A stretch of 19,616 bases of DNA, from NCBI GenBank assembly GCA_045649105.1, contig JAZRPG010000013.1, forward strand, positions 1-19,616. The letters are read 5' to 3'. The notes under the pieces are model-generated. The model saw only the letters and a list, made by a program, of their open reading frames with translations, ran no database searches and was not told the DNA's origin. Within the stretch, counting starts at the first letter, position 1; every line of letters starts with the position of its first letter. Position numbers and translations under genes: made by a program. Below, one piece after another: positions 7,419-15,535 of this stretch. The stretch comes from JAZRPG01 sp045649105 (lineage in GTDB: Bacteria > Bacillota > Clostridia > Oscillospirales > JAAYXM01).

Positions 7419-8591
7419 ATGACACTAAAGATTTCAAACGGAAAGGTAATCCTCGGAGACAAAATCGAAACCGGGCTTTCCGTATACATAAAGGACTCAA
7501 GAATCCTTGCCGTAACGGCCGAATCTCTCCCGTTTGACGAGGAATATGACGCCGGCGGCAACTATGTCTCGCCCGGATTTATTGACATCCACTGCCACGG
7601 CGGAGGCGGCGGAGACTTCATGGACGGCACGGTTGACGCATTTCTTACCGCAGCAGAGCTTCACGCAAAGCACGGAACGACGACGCTTATACCGACAACG
7701 CTTACCGCAAGCCGTGAGCAGATATTAACGGCGTTTTCAATTTTTGACGAGGTCTGCAGCAAAAACACCAAAGGCGCATATATGCCGGGATTTCACCTTG
7801 AGGGCCCGTATTTCGCGCCGACACAGGTCGGCGGCCAGAACCCTGACCACATCCGCCCTCCGCAGAAGGACGAATATGAGGAGATTCTGCGCTACGGCGA
7901 CAAGGTGCTTCGCTGGAGCTCAGCACCCGAGCTTCCCGGCACGGAGGAATTTGCAAAAGCACTTGCAGAAAACGGAACCGTTGCTTCAATCGGCCACTCC
8001 GACGCGGAGTATGACTGCGTCGTAGAGGCGCACAAGCTCGGCTACTCACTTATCACGCATCTCTACTCGTGCACAAGCACCGTGCACAGAAGAAATGCAT
8101 ACCGCTACGCAGGCATTGTCGAGGCGGCATATCTTTTAGACGATATGGATGTTGAAATAATCGCTGACGGAAAGCATCTTCCGGCATCGCTTCTCAAATT
8201 TGTATACAAATTCAAGGGTCCGGACAAAATCGCGCTTATAACCGACGCGCTTCGCGGTGCGGGATTCCCCGACGGAACAAAAATTTATTCCGGAAACAAG
8301 GAAAACGGAATGTATGTAATAATTGAGGACGGCGTTGCGAAAATGCCTGACAGGCAGGCCTTTGCCGGCAGTGTCACAACCGCCAACAAGCTCGTGCGCA
8401 ACATGATTGAGATGGCAGAGGTACCGCTTACCGATGCGGTAAAGATGGCAACAGCAACACCTGCGCGGATAATGAAGCTTCCCGACCGCGGTGCTTTGCG
8501 TGAAGGCTTCTTTGCCGACATTGTCGTGTTCGACGATAATATTGACGTAAAGCTCACCGCAGTAAACGGGCGCATAGTACATAAAGCATAA
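7419..8591 (+). CDS. nagA: N-acetylglucosamine-6-phosphate deacetylase
   Basis: This 390-residue enzyme removes the acetyl group from GlcNAc-6-phosphate, giving GlcN-6-phosphate and acetate, in amino-sugar catabolism and cell-wall recycling. It is an amidohydrolase: the HxH pair (His58, His60 in DIHCHGGGG), Glu127 in HLEGPYF, His192 in GHSDA, His213 in ITHLYS and Asp275 in ITDALRGAG are the metal and catalytic residues. The usual HLFNAM reads HLYSCTS here. The ATG at 7419 has AAGAGG 8 bases upstream; the longer frame from 7356 overlaps the cyclophilin end and lacks a site. No nagB or PTS gene is adjacent. A strong terminator follows. Confidence 0.93.
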   Translation: MTLKISNGKVILGDKIETGLSVYIKDSRILAVTAESLPFDEEYDAGGNYVSPGFIDIHCHGGGGGDFMDGTVDAFLTAAELHAKHGTTTLIPTTLTASREQILTAFSIFDEVCSKNTKGAYMPGFHLEGPYFAPTQVGGQNPDHIRPPQKDEYEEILRYGDKVLRWSSAPELPGTEEFAKALAENGTVASIGHSDAEYDCVVEAHKLGYSLITHLYSCTSTVHRRNAYRYAGIVEAAYLLDDMDVEIIADGKHLPASLLKFVYKFKGPDKIALITDALRGAGFPDGTKIYSGNKENGMYVIIEDGVAKMPDRQAFAGSVTTANKLVRNMIEMAEVPLTDAVKMATATPARIMKLPDRGALREGFFADIVVFDDNIDVKLTAVNGRIVHKA

Positions 8592-8610
8592 TATATTTTA
8601 TATAATTCAG

Positions 8611-8642
8611 AAACCCGGGGTTTAATTAACCCCGGGTTTTTT
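8611..8642 (+). terminator. Intrinsic terminator after nagA
   Basis: A 12-bp perfect stem, AAACCCGGGGTT with AACCCCGGGTTT, closes a 5-base loop (8623-8627) and runs into a T tract (8637-8642). It separates nagA from the downstream symporter. Confidence 0.93.
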
Positions 8643-8697
8643 GCATTTTTTCCTCCTTTTCGCAAAAGCTATGTTTATATAAAAAGGGGGAATTCAG

Positions 8698-10092
8698 ATG
8701 GCAAATACGGACGGCAGCAAAAGCAACCGCGCACACTGGGGCACGAATATAGGCTTTATCCTCTCTGCGGCGGGAAGTGCCGTGGGACTCGGCAATATAT
8801 GGAAGTTCCCGCGAATGGTATATAACTACGGCGGCGGAATGTTTATTATAATATATCTGCTTATTTCGCTTTTTATCGGCTGTACCGTAATGCTCAGCGA
8901 GTTTGTAGTCGGGCGCAGTACGCAAAAAAACTGCGTAGGTGCTTTCAGGGCCATTTCAAAGCGCTGGACATTTATCGGCAGACTCGGCATAATTTCCGGA
9001 TTCGTGGTGCTTGCGTATTATATTCAGGTTTCCGGCTGGGTGCTTAAGTATGCCGCGACATATCTCATAAACCCTTCCGTGCTGTTTGAAAATCCGGCGG
9101 CATTTCTCTCCGAGCACACGCTCGGCGCGAGCAGCTTCCCCCTTCTTGCATCAGTTATCTGCCCTGCAATAATCATGCTCATAACAGCGGCGATAGTAAT
9201 GCGCGGTATATCCGGCGGAGTTGAAAAAGCGAACAAGCTTCTGATGCCGATTCTCATTATAATCCTCCTTCTGCTTCTTATCCGCGGTCTTACTCTGCCG
9301 GGCGCAAAAAACGCACTCTCGTTTTTTACATCAACAGATATCCGTGATATAAACGCAAAAACAGTTGTCACGGCGCTCGGTCAGGCTTTTTTCTCTCTGT
9401 CGCTCGGCATGGGCGTAATGTGCACATACGCCTCATATCTGTCCCCTGAGGAAGACCTTGTAAAAAACACCTTCACCATCTGCGCGATTGACAATGCAAT
9501 AGCCCTTATCTCGGCGTTTTCCGTCATTCCTCTCGCGCTTTATGCAGGGCTTGAAATCTCGGGCGAGGCAAGCTCTGCAGGCTTCGGTTTTATATCCATG
9601 GCGGCAGTTTTTAACTCCATGAAGTTCGGCAGACTTATTGGCTTTCTGTTCTATGCGCTAATGCTCTTTGCCGCCGTAACATCGTCAATCTCCATATTCG
9701 AAGGTATTGTTGCATACTTCGTTGAGGAGAAGCATTATAAAAGAAAAAAGGTCATCGTCATACTGAGTATAATAGTTTTTCTCATCGGAATTCCGTACAC
9801 TCTCTCACAGGAGCATCTCGACCTTCGGCTTCCGTGGCCCTCTGCGTCCGGCATCATATACCCCATTGTCGGGGAATGGATGGAATATTTTACCGACCAC
9901 CTTCTTATCCCGCTCGGCGCGCTCATGTTCTGTATCTTTGTCGGCTGGATATGGGGCGTTGACAATGCCGCAAAGGAGATTGAACGCGGAAAACGGCGTT
10001 TTATTCTCCGCCCCGTATACAGCTTTTGTGTGAGATATCTCGCGCCTGCGGCAATAATCACGATTATGCTCCGAAACTTCGGGATTCTTTGA
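8698..10092 (+). CDS. Sodium-dependent symporter, neurotransmitter:sodium symporter family
   Basis: This 464-residue inner-membrane protein has a LeuT-type fold with 11-12 hydrophobic helices. Helix 1 carries the family signature GFILSAAGSAVGLGNIWKFP, including the unwound sodium- and substrate-binding part, followed by the NYGGG loop. The FFSLSLGMGVMCTYASYL block matches helix 6, the other unwound binding helix. Bacterial members import amino acids with sodium; the substrate here is unknown. The ATG at 8698 has AAAGGGGG 7 bases upstream. It lies between the nagA terminator and a LysR gene that might regulate it, although the LysR gene has its own promoter. I found no convincing promoter in the short gap upstream. 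Confidence 0.93.
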   Translation: MANTDGSKSNRAHWGTNIGFILSAAGSAVGLGNIWKFPRMVYNYGGGMFIIIYLLISLFIGCTVMLSEFVVGRSTQKNCVGAFRAISKRWTFIGRLGIISGFVVLAYYIQVSGWVLKYAATYLINPSVLFENPAAFLSEHTLGASSFPLLASVICPAIIMLITAAIVMRGISGGVEKANKLLMPILIIILLLLLIRGLTLPGAKNALSFFTSTDIRDINAKTVVTALGQAFFSLSLGMGVMCTYASYLSPEEDLVKNTFTICAIDNAIALISAFSVIPLALYAGLEISGEASSAGFGFISMAAVFNSMKFGRLIGFLFYALMLFAAVTSSISIFEGIVAYFVEEKHYKRKKVIVILSIIVFLIGIPYTLSQEHLDLRLPWPSASGIIYPIVGEWMEYFTDHLLIPLGALMFCIFVGWIWGVDNAAKEIERGKRRFILRPVYSFCVRYLAPAAIITIMLRNFGIL

Positions 10093-10121
10093 CGGACATG
10101 AAAATTGTTTCTCGATTTAGT

Positions 10122-10152
10122 GCAAAATTACTTGATTTTTGCCGCAAATTGC
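10122..10152. promoter_or_regulatory. Candidate LysR operator dyads
   Basis: The inverted repeat GCAAAA-N9-TTTTGC (10122-10142) overlaps the -35 of the LysR gene, and a second small dyad, GCAAATTGC (10144-10152), lies inside the promoter spacer. LysR-family proteins commonly repress their own genes by binding such dyads, so these are reasonable operator candidates. Confidence 0.4.
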
Positions 10153-10167
10153 TTTACTCTATATATT
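10139..10167 (+). promoter_or_regulatory. Promoter of the LysR gene
   Basis: TTGCCG (10139-10144) and TATATT (10162-10167) are separated by 17 bases and end about 28 bases before the LysR ATG. Confidence 0.6.
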
Positions 10168-10195
10168 GTAGAGCAAAACCTGAGGCGGTGATTAA

Positions 10196-11068
10196 ATGAC
10201 GCTTGTGCAACTACAGTACTTTTGCACGGCCTGCAAGCACAGCAATATCTCGCGCGCGGCAGAGGAGCTGCACATTTCTCAGCCATCTGTATCAAACGCA
10301 ATCAAAGAGCTTGAAAATGAGTTTTCCGCAACTCTGTTTCACAGACTTAAGAAGGGCTTTTCCCTCACGCGTGAAGGTGAGGTTCTCTTCCATTATGCAC
10401 AGCGTCTTCTTGAGGATGCAGAACGGATATCACTTGTCATGTCTGACCTTGATAAACAGCGCAGTCTTATACGCCTCGGCATTCCGCCCATGACGGGCAT
10501 TTCGCAATTCCCCAAAATATACCGCGGGTTCCGCGAGCTGTATCCCGACATAAATATATCGACACATGAATTCGGCGCAAACTGCCTTCTGGAATCGCTC
10601 CGTGACGGCTCTCTCGACCTTGCCATAATCCCCACAAACATAATTGACCACGAGAATTTCAGCTCCATCAGTCTCGGCGAGGTGGAAACCGTCTTCTGCG
10701 TTCCGCCTGAGCATCGGCTTGCAAAGGAACCGTCAGTCGACATATGCGACCTTTCAGACGAGCCGCTCATCATTTTTGATAAGGGCTTCATTCAATACGA
10801 TGTAATTACCTCGGCCTTTGCGGCAGAGCATATAAAGCCCAATATTGTCCATCTTTCGTCACAGCTGTACATGATAAAGGAATTTATCTCCTCGGGCTTT
10901 GCATGCGGCTTTATGTTCCGTGACATCGCCGCCACAATTCCTGATATTGTCAGCATTCCGCTTAAAAATCCGATACGCTCCAAGGTCATACTTATATGGA
11001 ACAGGGACAGAAACATGTCAAACGACATGCTGAAATTTATAAGCTATGCAAAAGAAACTGAATTTTAA
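10196..11068 (+). CDS. LysR-family transcriptional regulator
   Basis: This 290-residue protein has a winged helix-turn-helix at residues 1-60 (LQYFCTACKHSNISRAAEEL, then SQPSVSNAIKELE) and a periplasmic-binding-type effector domain from about residue 90. The ATG at 10196 follows a GAGGCGGTG site. LysR proteins normally bind upstream of their own gene and of a nearby or divergent target. Here no gene is divergent, so the best candidates are itself and the sodium symporter just upstream. The effector is unknown. It shares a bidirectional terminator with the converging tspO copy 2. Confidence 0.95.
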   Translation: MTLVQLQYFCTACKHSNISRAAEELHISQPSVSNAIKELENEFSATLFHRLKKGFSLTREGEVLFHYAQRLLEDAERISLVMSDLDKQRSLIRLGIPPMTGISQFPKIYRGFRELYPDINISTHEFGANCLLESLRDGSLDLAIIPTNIIDHENFSSISLGEVETVFCVPPEHRLAKEPSVDICDLSDEPLIIFDKGFIQYDVITSAFAAEHIKPNIVHLSSQLYMIKEFISSGFACGFMFRDIAATIPDIVSIPLKNPIRSKVILIWNRDRNMSNDMLKFISYAKETEF

Positions 11069-11070
11069 AA

Positions 11071-11096
11071 AACGGCACAGCATAAGCTGTGCCGTT
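11071..11096. terminator. Bidirectional terminator between LysR and tspO copy 2
   Basis: AACGGCACAGC (11071-11081) pairs perfectly with GCTGTGCCGTT (11086-11096) around an ATAA loop. T runs follow on both strands, serving the converging genes ending at 11068 and 11105. Confidence 0.93.
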
Positions 11097-11104
11097 TTTT
11101 GTAT

Positions 11105-11575
11105 CTAATTCAGAAGATAAATTGCGAGATTTAAGTACCCTGCAAATGTTACCCAGATAAGATACGGTATCAGGAGTATGCCCGCGGACTTCTTAATTTT
11201 ATAAAACAAGATGAGATTAATCCATATAAGCCCCCACAGGAGAAGAAGCCATATAAACGAGAACAGGTACATCCGAAGATTGAAAAAGATTATCGACCAG
11301 AAGAAGTTTACCGCAAGCTGAACCCCGTACACCGTTAGCGCTGCGCGTTTTTCGCCTCTTGGTGCATCGGATTGAAGGACAATATACGACGCAATGCCCA
11401 TAAGTGTATATAAAATCGTCCAAACTACGGGAAAGAGCCAGCCCGGCGGCGAGAGCGGCGGCTTATTGAGTACCTCAAACGCAGCCATACTGTTGCGCGT
11501 GAAGAATGCCGAAAGTGCGCCTACCAGAAGGGGAATCGCTATGCATATGATAAGCCTTTTCCATACTATTTTCAA
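11105..11575 (-). CDS. tspO: TspO/MBR family membrane protein, copy 2
   Basis: This is a five-helix TspO homologue of 156 residues from a TTG at 11575, or 159 from a GTG at 11584. The TTG is preferred because AGGTGA lies 5 bases before it, whereas that site overlaps the GTG itself. The core NKPPLSPPG with LFPVVWTILYTLMGIA, the QLAVNFFWSIIFFNLRMY block and the final YLIWVTFAGYLNLAIYLLN are diagnostic. It is clearly paralogous to copy 1 but not a recent duplicate, since many positions differ. It is 57 bases downstream of the second half-size TauE/SafE gene and probably the last gene of that operon. Its ribosome binding site may be masked by a hairpin (11580-11609). Confidence 0.92.
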   Translation of the reverse strand: MKIVWKRLIICIAIPLLVGALSAFFTRNSMAAFEVLNKPPLSPPGWLFPVVWTILYTLMGIASYIVLQSDAPRGEKRAALTVYGVQLAVNFFWSIIFFNLRMYLFSFIWLLLLWGLIWINLILFYKIKKSAGILLIPYLIWVTFAGYLNLAIYLLN

Positions 11576-11579
11576 TTTA

Positions 11580-11609
11580 CTCACCTCACAAGTAGTTTAC
11601 TGGGGTGAG
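11580..11609 (-). promoter_or_regulatory. Hairpin covering the tspO copy 2 ribosome binding site
   Basis: On the minus-strand RNA, CUCACC (11609-11604) can pair with GGUGAG (11585-11580), which contains the AGGTGA Shine-Dalgarno region. The loop is 18 bases. The stem is only 6 bp, so masking of the site is possible but not certain. Confidence 0.35.
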
Positions 11610-11632
11610 CTTATTTTTATGTTACATACAGA

Positions 11633-12013
11633 CTACTCGCTGTTGTCCTTTTTTGCTCCGCCTTTCCGAAACAGCTCTGACACACCGACAAACAGCAAAA
11701 AACCGCCAAAGATGCGGCGCAGAATCCCCATATCGACCCGCGCGGCAAAAATCGCGGCCGCAATTGTCGCAAGAACTCCCGTTATCCCTGCAAATATAAC
11801 GGCACGCCATACAACAAGCTTATTTTTTATATGCGCAACAAGCGCGCTTCCCGCCGTCGGCAGAAAGTACAGAAGATTTATCCCCTGCGCAGACAGCTGA
11901 GAAACGCCGCCAAAAAGCGTGAGATACAGAATAAGAAGCGTGCCTCCGCCTATTCCGAGGCCCGTTACTATTCCCGTAACGGCGCCGACGGCTGCATTTT
12001 TTACAAACTCCAT
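11633..12013 (-). CDS. Half-size TauE/SafE family membrane protein (second half-gene)
   Basis: This 126-residue protein has about four hydrophobic segments. Full TauE/SafE permeases, which export sulfite, sulfoacetate or other organosulfur anions, are about 250 residues with two related halves; this is one half. The helix-1 motif GIVTGLGIGGGTLLILYL carries the glycine-rich family turn, and GINLLYFLPTAGSALVAHIKNKLV is the usual second repeat block. The ATG at 12013 has an AAGGAAG site. It starts 14 bases after the stop of the other half-gene, so the two were probably made to assemble together. The transported substrate is unknown. Confidence 0.85.
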   Translation of the reverse strand: MEFVKNAAVGAVTGIVTGLGIGGGTLLILYLTLFGGVSQLSAQGINLLYFLPTAGSALVAHIKNKLVVWRAVIFAGITGVLATIAAAIFAARVDMGILRRIFGGFLLFVGVSELFRKGGAKKDNSE

Positions 12014-12027
12014 TTATTACTTCCTTT

Positions 12028-12393
12028 CTACAGCGCAAGAAAAGCGCGTATCCCGCCGTATATGATAAACAGCGCAAGCGCACGGCGCAGAACTTCTACG
12101 GGCATCTTTTTAAGTATCGCTCCGCCGATTATTCCGCCAATAAGGCCGCCGACGAAAAACGGAAGCGCACTCATTATATCAAAATCCTGACGCAAGAGAT
12201 ACACCACACCCGACACAACTGACATAGGCATAATAACAGCGAGTGAAGTTGCAAAGGCCTTGCGCTCGCAAAGCTTTATCCAGCGGCAAAAAAGCGGCAC
12301 AAGAAACATTCCGCCGCCTGCCCCGAAAAATCCGTTGGCAAGCCCTGCCGCAGCACCGCTGATTGCATATTTTATCTCATTTTTCAGCCTCAT
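12028..12393 (-). CDS. Half-size TauE/SafE family membrane protein (first half-gene)
   Basis: This 121-residue protein is the companion of the half-gene just downstream. GAAAGLANGFFGAGGGMFLVPL is split here as GLANGFFGAGGG and MFLVPLF, the glycine-rich first-helix signature; KAFATSLAVIMPMSVVSG and GGLIGGIIGGAILKKMP are also typical of the family. It has about four hydrophobic segments. The ATG at 12393 overlaps the upstream stop by 4 bases (ATGA), with GGAGG 8 bases before it, so translation is coupled to the Ig-like membrane protein. The break between the halves is not a simple frameshift: each has its own start, stop and ribosome binding site. Confidence 0.87.
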   Translation of the reverse strand: MRLKNEIKYAISGAAAGLANGFFGAGGGMFLVPLFCRWIKLCERKAFATSLAVIMPMSVVSGVVYLLRQDFDIMSALPFFVGGLIGGIIGGAILKKMPVEVLRRALALFIIYGGIRAFLAL

Positions 12394-13139
12394 TTCTTCC
12401 GCCTCCCTGCAATAAATAAAACGAGCGCGAAAAGGATCATTCCGACAGCAAGAGATATAAGCACCCGTGTTACGGTTATTATTCCGCCGCCATCCGCTTT
12501 TTCCGACACTCTCACCGTAATCTGCTTTTCATTGCCTGAGATATCCCTTGCCGATACCGTAATATCTCCGTCTTTTTTCCCATATATTCTGCAGACATTT
12601 CCATCAAAGCTTATGTCGGCGTTTTTCTCCCCATCTGATATATGCCAGCTTACCGTCTCTCCCGACTCAGGCAATATCCTCGCCCGAATCTCCGAAATTC
12701 CGCCGACTTCAATTTCACTTTTCTCGCAATCGAGCATTATCTCCCTCTGAACAGGCGGCAGCACACGCACCCGAACAAGCGCATGTGCACCGTCAGGCGT
12801 ATCAACCCTTATTGTCTCATCGCCTTCCATAATGCCGCGCACTCTGCAAATCCTGTTTTCGGGGGTTATCTCCACTTTCCCTGTCCCCTCCGGGAGGCTC
12901 CACAAAAGCTTTACTTCTTCTGCTGTTTCGGGCACAACATCAGCGCGCACCTCTGCATCTTTCCCCACCTCGACACGCACAAGGAGCGTGTTCGGAAGCA
13001 CGCCTGTTACCTCAACAACATTCTCATCGACCGTTCGTCTTCCGCTTATATAATAATCCTCCGCTATTATGCGCCGCTCGGCTGAGGCAATGCCCACAAG
13101 TGAAGCCGTAATAAGCAGCACTAAAAAAAGCCTCTTCAT
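12390..13139 (-). CDS. Secreted, membrane-anchored protein with two Ig-like (Big_2-type) domains
   Basis: This 249-residue protein has a cleavable signal peptide (1-20, ending ASA), two beta-rich modules at about 50-127 and 132-212 that look like bacterial Ig-like group 2 domains (each has a PE motif, a Trp strand and a CRI(Y/R)G strand), a C-terminal transmembrane helix (about 220-244) and a GRRKK stop-transfer tail. The bulk should face outside the membrane. The ATG at 13139 has GGGAGG 5 bases upstream. It is the first gene of the group with the half-size TauE/SafE pair. I know of no assigned function. A role as an extracellular partner of the transporter is only an inference from the coupling. 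Confidence 0.75.
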   Translation of the reverse strand: MKRLFLVLLITASLVGIASAERRIIAEDYYISGRRTVDENVVEVTGVLPNTLLVRVEVGKDAEVRADVVPETAEEVKLLWSLPEGTGKVEITPENRICRVRGIMEGDETIRVDTPDGAHALVRVRVLPPVQREIMLDCEKSEIEVGGISEIRARILPESGETVSWHISDGEKNADISFDGNVCRIYGKKDGDITVSARDISGNEKQITVRVSEKADGGGIITVTRVLISLAVGMILFALVLFIAGRRKK

Positions 13140-13214
13140 TCGTACCTCCCTCCGGATACTCCTATTCTTCCTTGTTCGGGCATATTTTAAACAGCAAGAG
13201 AAAAAAGAGCATAA

Positions 13215-13241
13215 AAAAGGCAGTCTTTACGACTGCCTTTT
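13215..13241 (-). terminator. Intrinsic terminator after pnp
   Basis: AAAAGGCAGTC (13215-13225) pairs with GACTGCCTTTT (13231-13241) around a TTTAC loop. On the minus strand a T run (about 13213-13218) ends the stem, 13 bases past the pnp stop. Confidence 0.9.
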
Positions 13242-13253
13242 GGTTTGTATTTT

Positions 13254-15383
13254 TTACTCTTTTGCGCCCTCTTCGCGCTTTGCAAGGTCGTTATACGCAT
13301 CCTTGCGTGAGAAATTCGCGCGGCCCTTGTCGTCTATGCCCATGAACTTAACCCATGTCATATCGCCGACGTTGAGCACATCCTCAACCTTCTCAACCCT
13401 GCGGTTTTCGAGTTTTGAAATATGAACCATACCGTCCTTGCCCGGAGCAATTTCTACAAATGCGCCAATCGGGATTACGCGGACAACCTTTCCGTAATAC
13501 AGCTCGCCGACAACCGGGTCGAGAACTATTGTCTCAATTATCTTCTTCGCATTCTCGCACGCAGCCGTGTCAGTTGCGGAAATATAGACATTTCCGTCAT
13601 CATCAATATCAATCTTTGCGCCTGTATCAGCAACAATCTTCTGAATGACGCTTCCGCCCTTGCCTATAACATCACGGATTTTCTCCGGGTCAATCGTCAT
13701 ATGCATCATCTTCGGTGCGTACTTTGAAAGCTCTGAACGCGGCTCTGCAATGCACGGAAGCATTATCTCGTCGAGTATCTGATAACGCGCGTCTCTCGTG
13801 ATTGTAAGAGCACTTCTTATAATTTCAGGCGTAAGTCCGTCTGTCTTGAGGTCCATCTGGATAGCCGTGATACCTGCTTTTGTTCCCGCCACCTTGAAAT
13901 CCATATCGCCGAAAAAGTCCTCAACGCCCTGAATATCAATAAATGTGAGCCACTTGTCCTCATCTGTAACAAGTCCGCAGGAAATTCCCGCAACAGGCGC
14001 CTTAATCGGAACGCCGGCATCCATAAGTGCGAGAGTTGAACCGCATATAGAGCCCTGAGATGTCGAGCCGTTCGAGCTTAAGACCTCAGACACGAGTCTG
14101 ATGCAGTACGGGAACTCGTCCTCGCTCGGAATGACCGGTTCAAGTGCGCGCTCAGCAAGTGCACCGTGCCCGATTTCGCGGCGGCCCGGGCCTCTGCTCG
14201 GCCTTGCCTCGCCTACGGAGTAGGACGGGAAGTTGTAGTGGTGCATATATCTCTTGAATTCTTCTTCATATATTGTGTCAAGCTTCTGCTGGTCTGCGAT
14301 GGTTCCGAGTGTAGCAACCGTGAGAACCTGTGTCTGCCCTCTTGTGAACATTCCGCTTCCGTGTGTTCTCGGAAGCACGCCGACCTCTGCCGCGAGCGGA
14401 CGGATTTCATCCATCGCGCGTCCGTCTACGCGCTTGCCCTCAAGAAGCCACTTGCGGACAACGATTTTCTGAAGCTTGTAGAGGCATTCACCGAGATATG
14501 TCTCAATCTCGGGATACTTATCCGAATACTCCCCGATGAGCTCATCGGAAAGGTCCTTTAAGCGCTTGTCGCGGATTGTCTTATCGTCCGTATCCATGCA
14601 TGCGCGGACGCGTTCAAGAATTGAGCCCTTAAGCTCCTCAAAAAGCTCCTCATCAAACGGAACATGCTCGTAATCAAACTTATCAAGTCCGATTTCAGCC
14701 TTTATACCGTCGATAAACGAAACAATCTTCTTTATCTCCTCATGTGCGAGCATGATAGCATCATACATAACATCCTCGGGAACCTGGTCAGCACCCGCCT
14801 CTATCATAACCACCTTTGAAGCAGTTCCCGCAACAGTAAGGTTAAGCGTGCTCTTTTCACGCTGTGCCGATGTCGGGTTTATAACAAACTGACCGTCAAC
14901 ATATCCGACATTTGCACCTGCTATGGGCCCGTTCCACGGGATATCGGAAATCGAAAGTGCAATCGATGTACCGACCATGCCGACTATCTCCGGGGCATTG
15001 TCATTATCTACCGAAAGCACGGTAATTGCAACTGCAACATCATTTCTGAGGTCCTTCGGGAAAAGCGGACGAATCGGACGGTCAATAAGTCTTGATGCGA
15101 GTATTGCGCGCTCGCTCGGTCTTCCCTCACGGCGCATAAAGCTTCCCGGGATTCGGCCTACCGAATAGAGGCGCTCCTCAAAATCAACTGCAAGCGGGAA
15201 GAAGTCAATCCCCGCTCTCGGCTTGTCCGAAGCTGTCGCTGTGACGAGTGCAACGGTCTCACCGTAGCGAACAAGGCATGAACCGTTTGCAAGACCTGCC
15301 ATTTTGCCCGTCTCAATAACGAGTTTTCTTCCTGCAAATTCTGTTTCAAATATTCTGTGCTTTGAAAAAACCATTTTTTTCAT
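13254..15383 (-). CDS. pnp: Polyribonucleotide nucleotidyltransferase (PNPase)
   Basis: This 709-residue phosphorolytic 3'-5' exoribonuclease is a central enzyme of mRNA turnover and sRNA handling. Domains in order: first RNase PH-like (about 1-215), the helical linker, second RNase PH-like (about 325-540) with TRGQTQVL, GPGRREIGHGALAERAL and the catalytic FGDMDFKVAGT, the KH domain (VIGKGGSVIQKI) and the S1 domain (GAFVEIAPGKDGMVHISKL). Length and order are standard. The ATG at 15383 is chosen because AGGAG lies 9 bases upstream and the protein then opens as usual (MVFSKHRIFETEFAGRKL); the longer frame to 15443 has no such site. It lies 193 bases after rpsO, the classical arrangement, with a leader stem in between. 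Confidence 0.98.
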   Translation of the reverse strand: MKKMVFSKHRIFETEFAGRKLVIETGKMAGLANGSCLVRYGETVALVTATASDKPRAGIDFFPLAVDFEERLYSVGRIPGSFMRREGRPSERAILASRLIDRPIRPLFPKDLRNDVAVAITVLSVDNDNAPEIVGMVGTSIALSISDIPWNGPIAGANVGYVDGQFVINPTSAQREKSTLNLTVAGTASKVVMIEAGADQVPEDVMYDAIMLAHEEIKKIVSFIDGIKAEIGLDKFDYEHVPFDEELFEELKGSILERVRACMDTDDKTIRDKRLKDLSDELIGEYSDKYPEIETYLGECLYKLQKIVVRKWLLEGKRVDGRAMDEIRPLAAEVGVLPRTHGSGMFTRGQTQVLTVATLGTIADQQKLDTIYEEEFKRYMHHYNFPSYSVGEARPSRGPGRREIGHGALAERALEPVIPSEDEFPYCIRLVSEVLSSNGSTSQGSICGSTLALMDAGVPIKAPVAGISCGLVTDEDKWLTFIDIQGVEDFFGDMDFKVAGTKAGITAIQMDLKTDGLTPEIIRSALTITRDARYQILDEIMLPCIAEPRSELSKYAPKMMHMTIDPEKIRDVIGKGGSVIQKIVADTGAKIDIDDDGNVYISATDTAACENAKKIIETIVLDPVVGELYYGKVVRVIPIGAFVEIAPGKDGMVHISKLENRRVEKVEDVLNVGDMTWVKFMGIDDKGRANFSRKDAYNDLAKREEGAKE

Positions 15384-15434
15384 TTTTACCTGCTCCTTTA
15401 CACAATCCTTCCGGACTTGTCCCCGTCTGCATGG

Positions 15435-15491
15435 GTTTAGCACTTGGAGATACTCTCAAAACGCATTTGGCAGCAGCTCCAATTGCTAAAC
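15435..15491 (-). promoter_or_regulatory. Long stem-loop in the pnp leader
   Basis: GTTTAGCACTTGGAG (15435-15449) and CTCCAATTGCTAAAC (15477-15491) pair over 14 of 15 positions, with a 27-base loop. In the minus-strand RNA this stem stands about 50 bases before the pnp ATG. In E. coli a double-stranded pnp leader is cut by RNase III and then used by PNPase to control its own synthesis; this stem is placed to do the same job. That role is inferred from position and shape. Confidence 0.6.
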
Positions 15492-15535
15492 AAAACCATA
15501 CTCTTTAAGGGTACTGAGTCCGAAATTATTTTTTT

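Noticed and set aside
11633..12393. Frameshifted full-length TauE/SafE gene
   Set aside because: The two halves have separate stops, ribosome binding sites and starts with a 14-base gap, so they are distinct genes rather than one broken gene.
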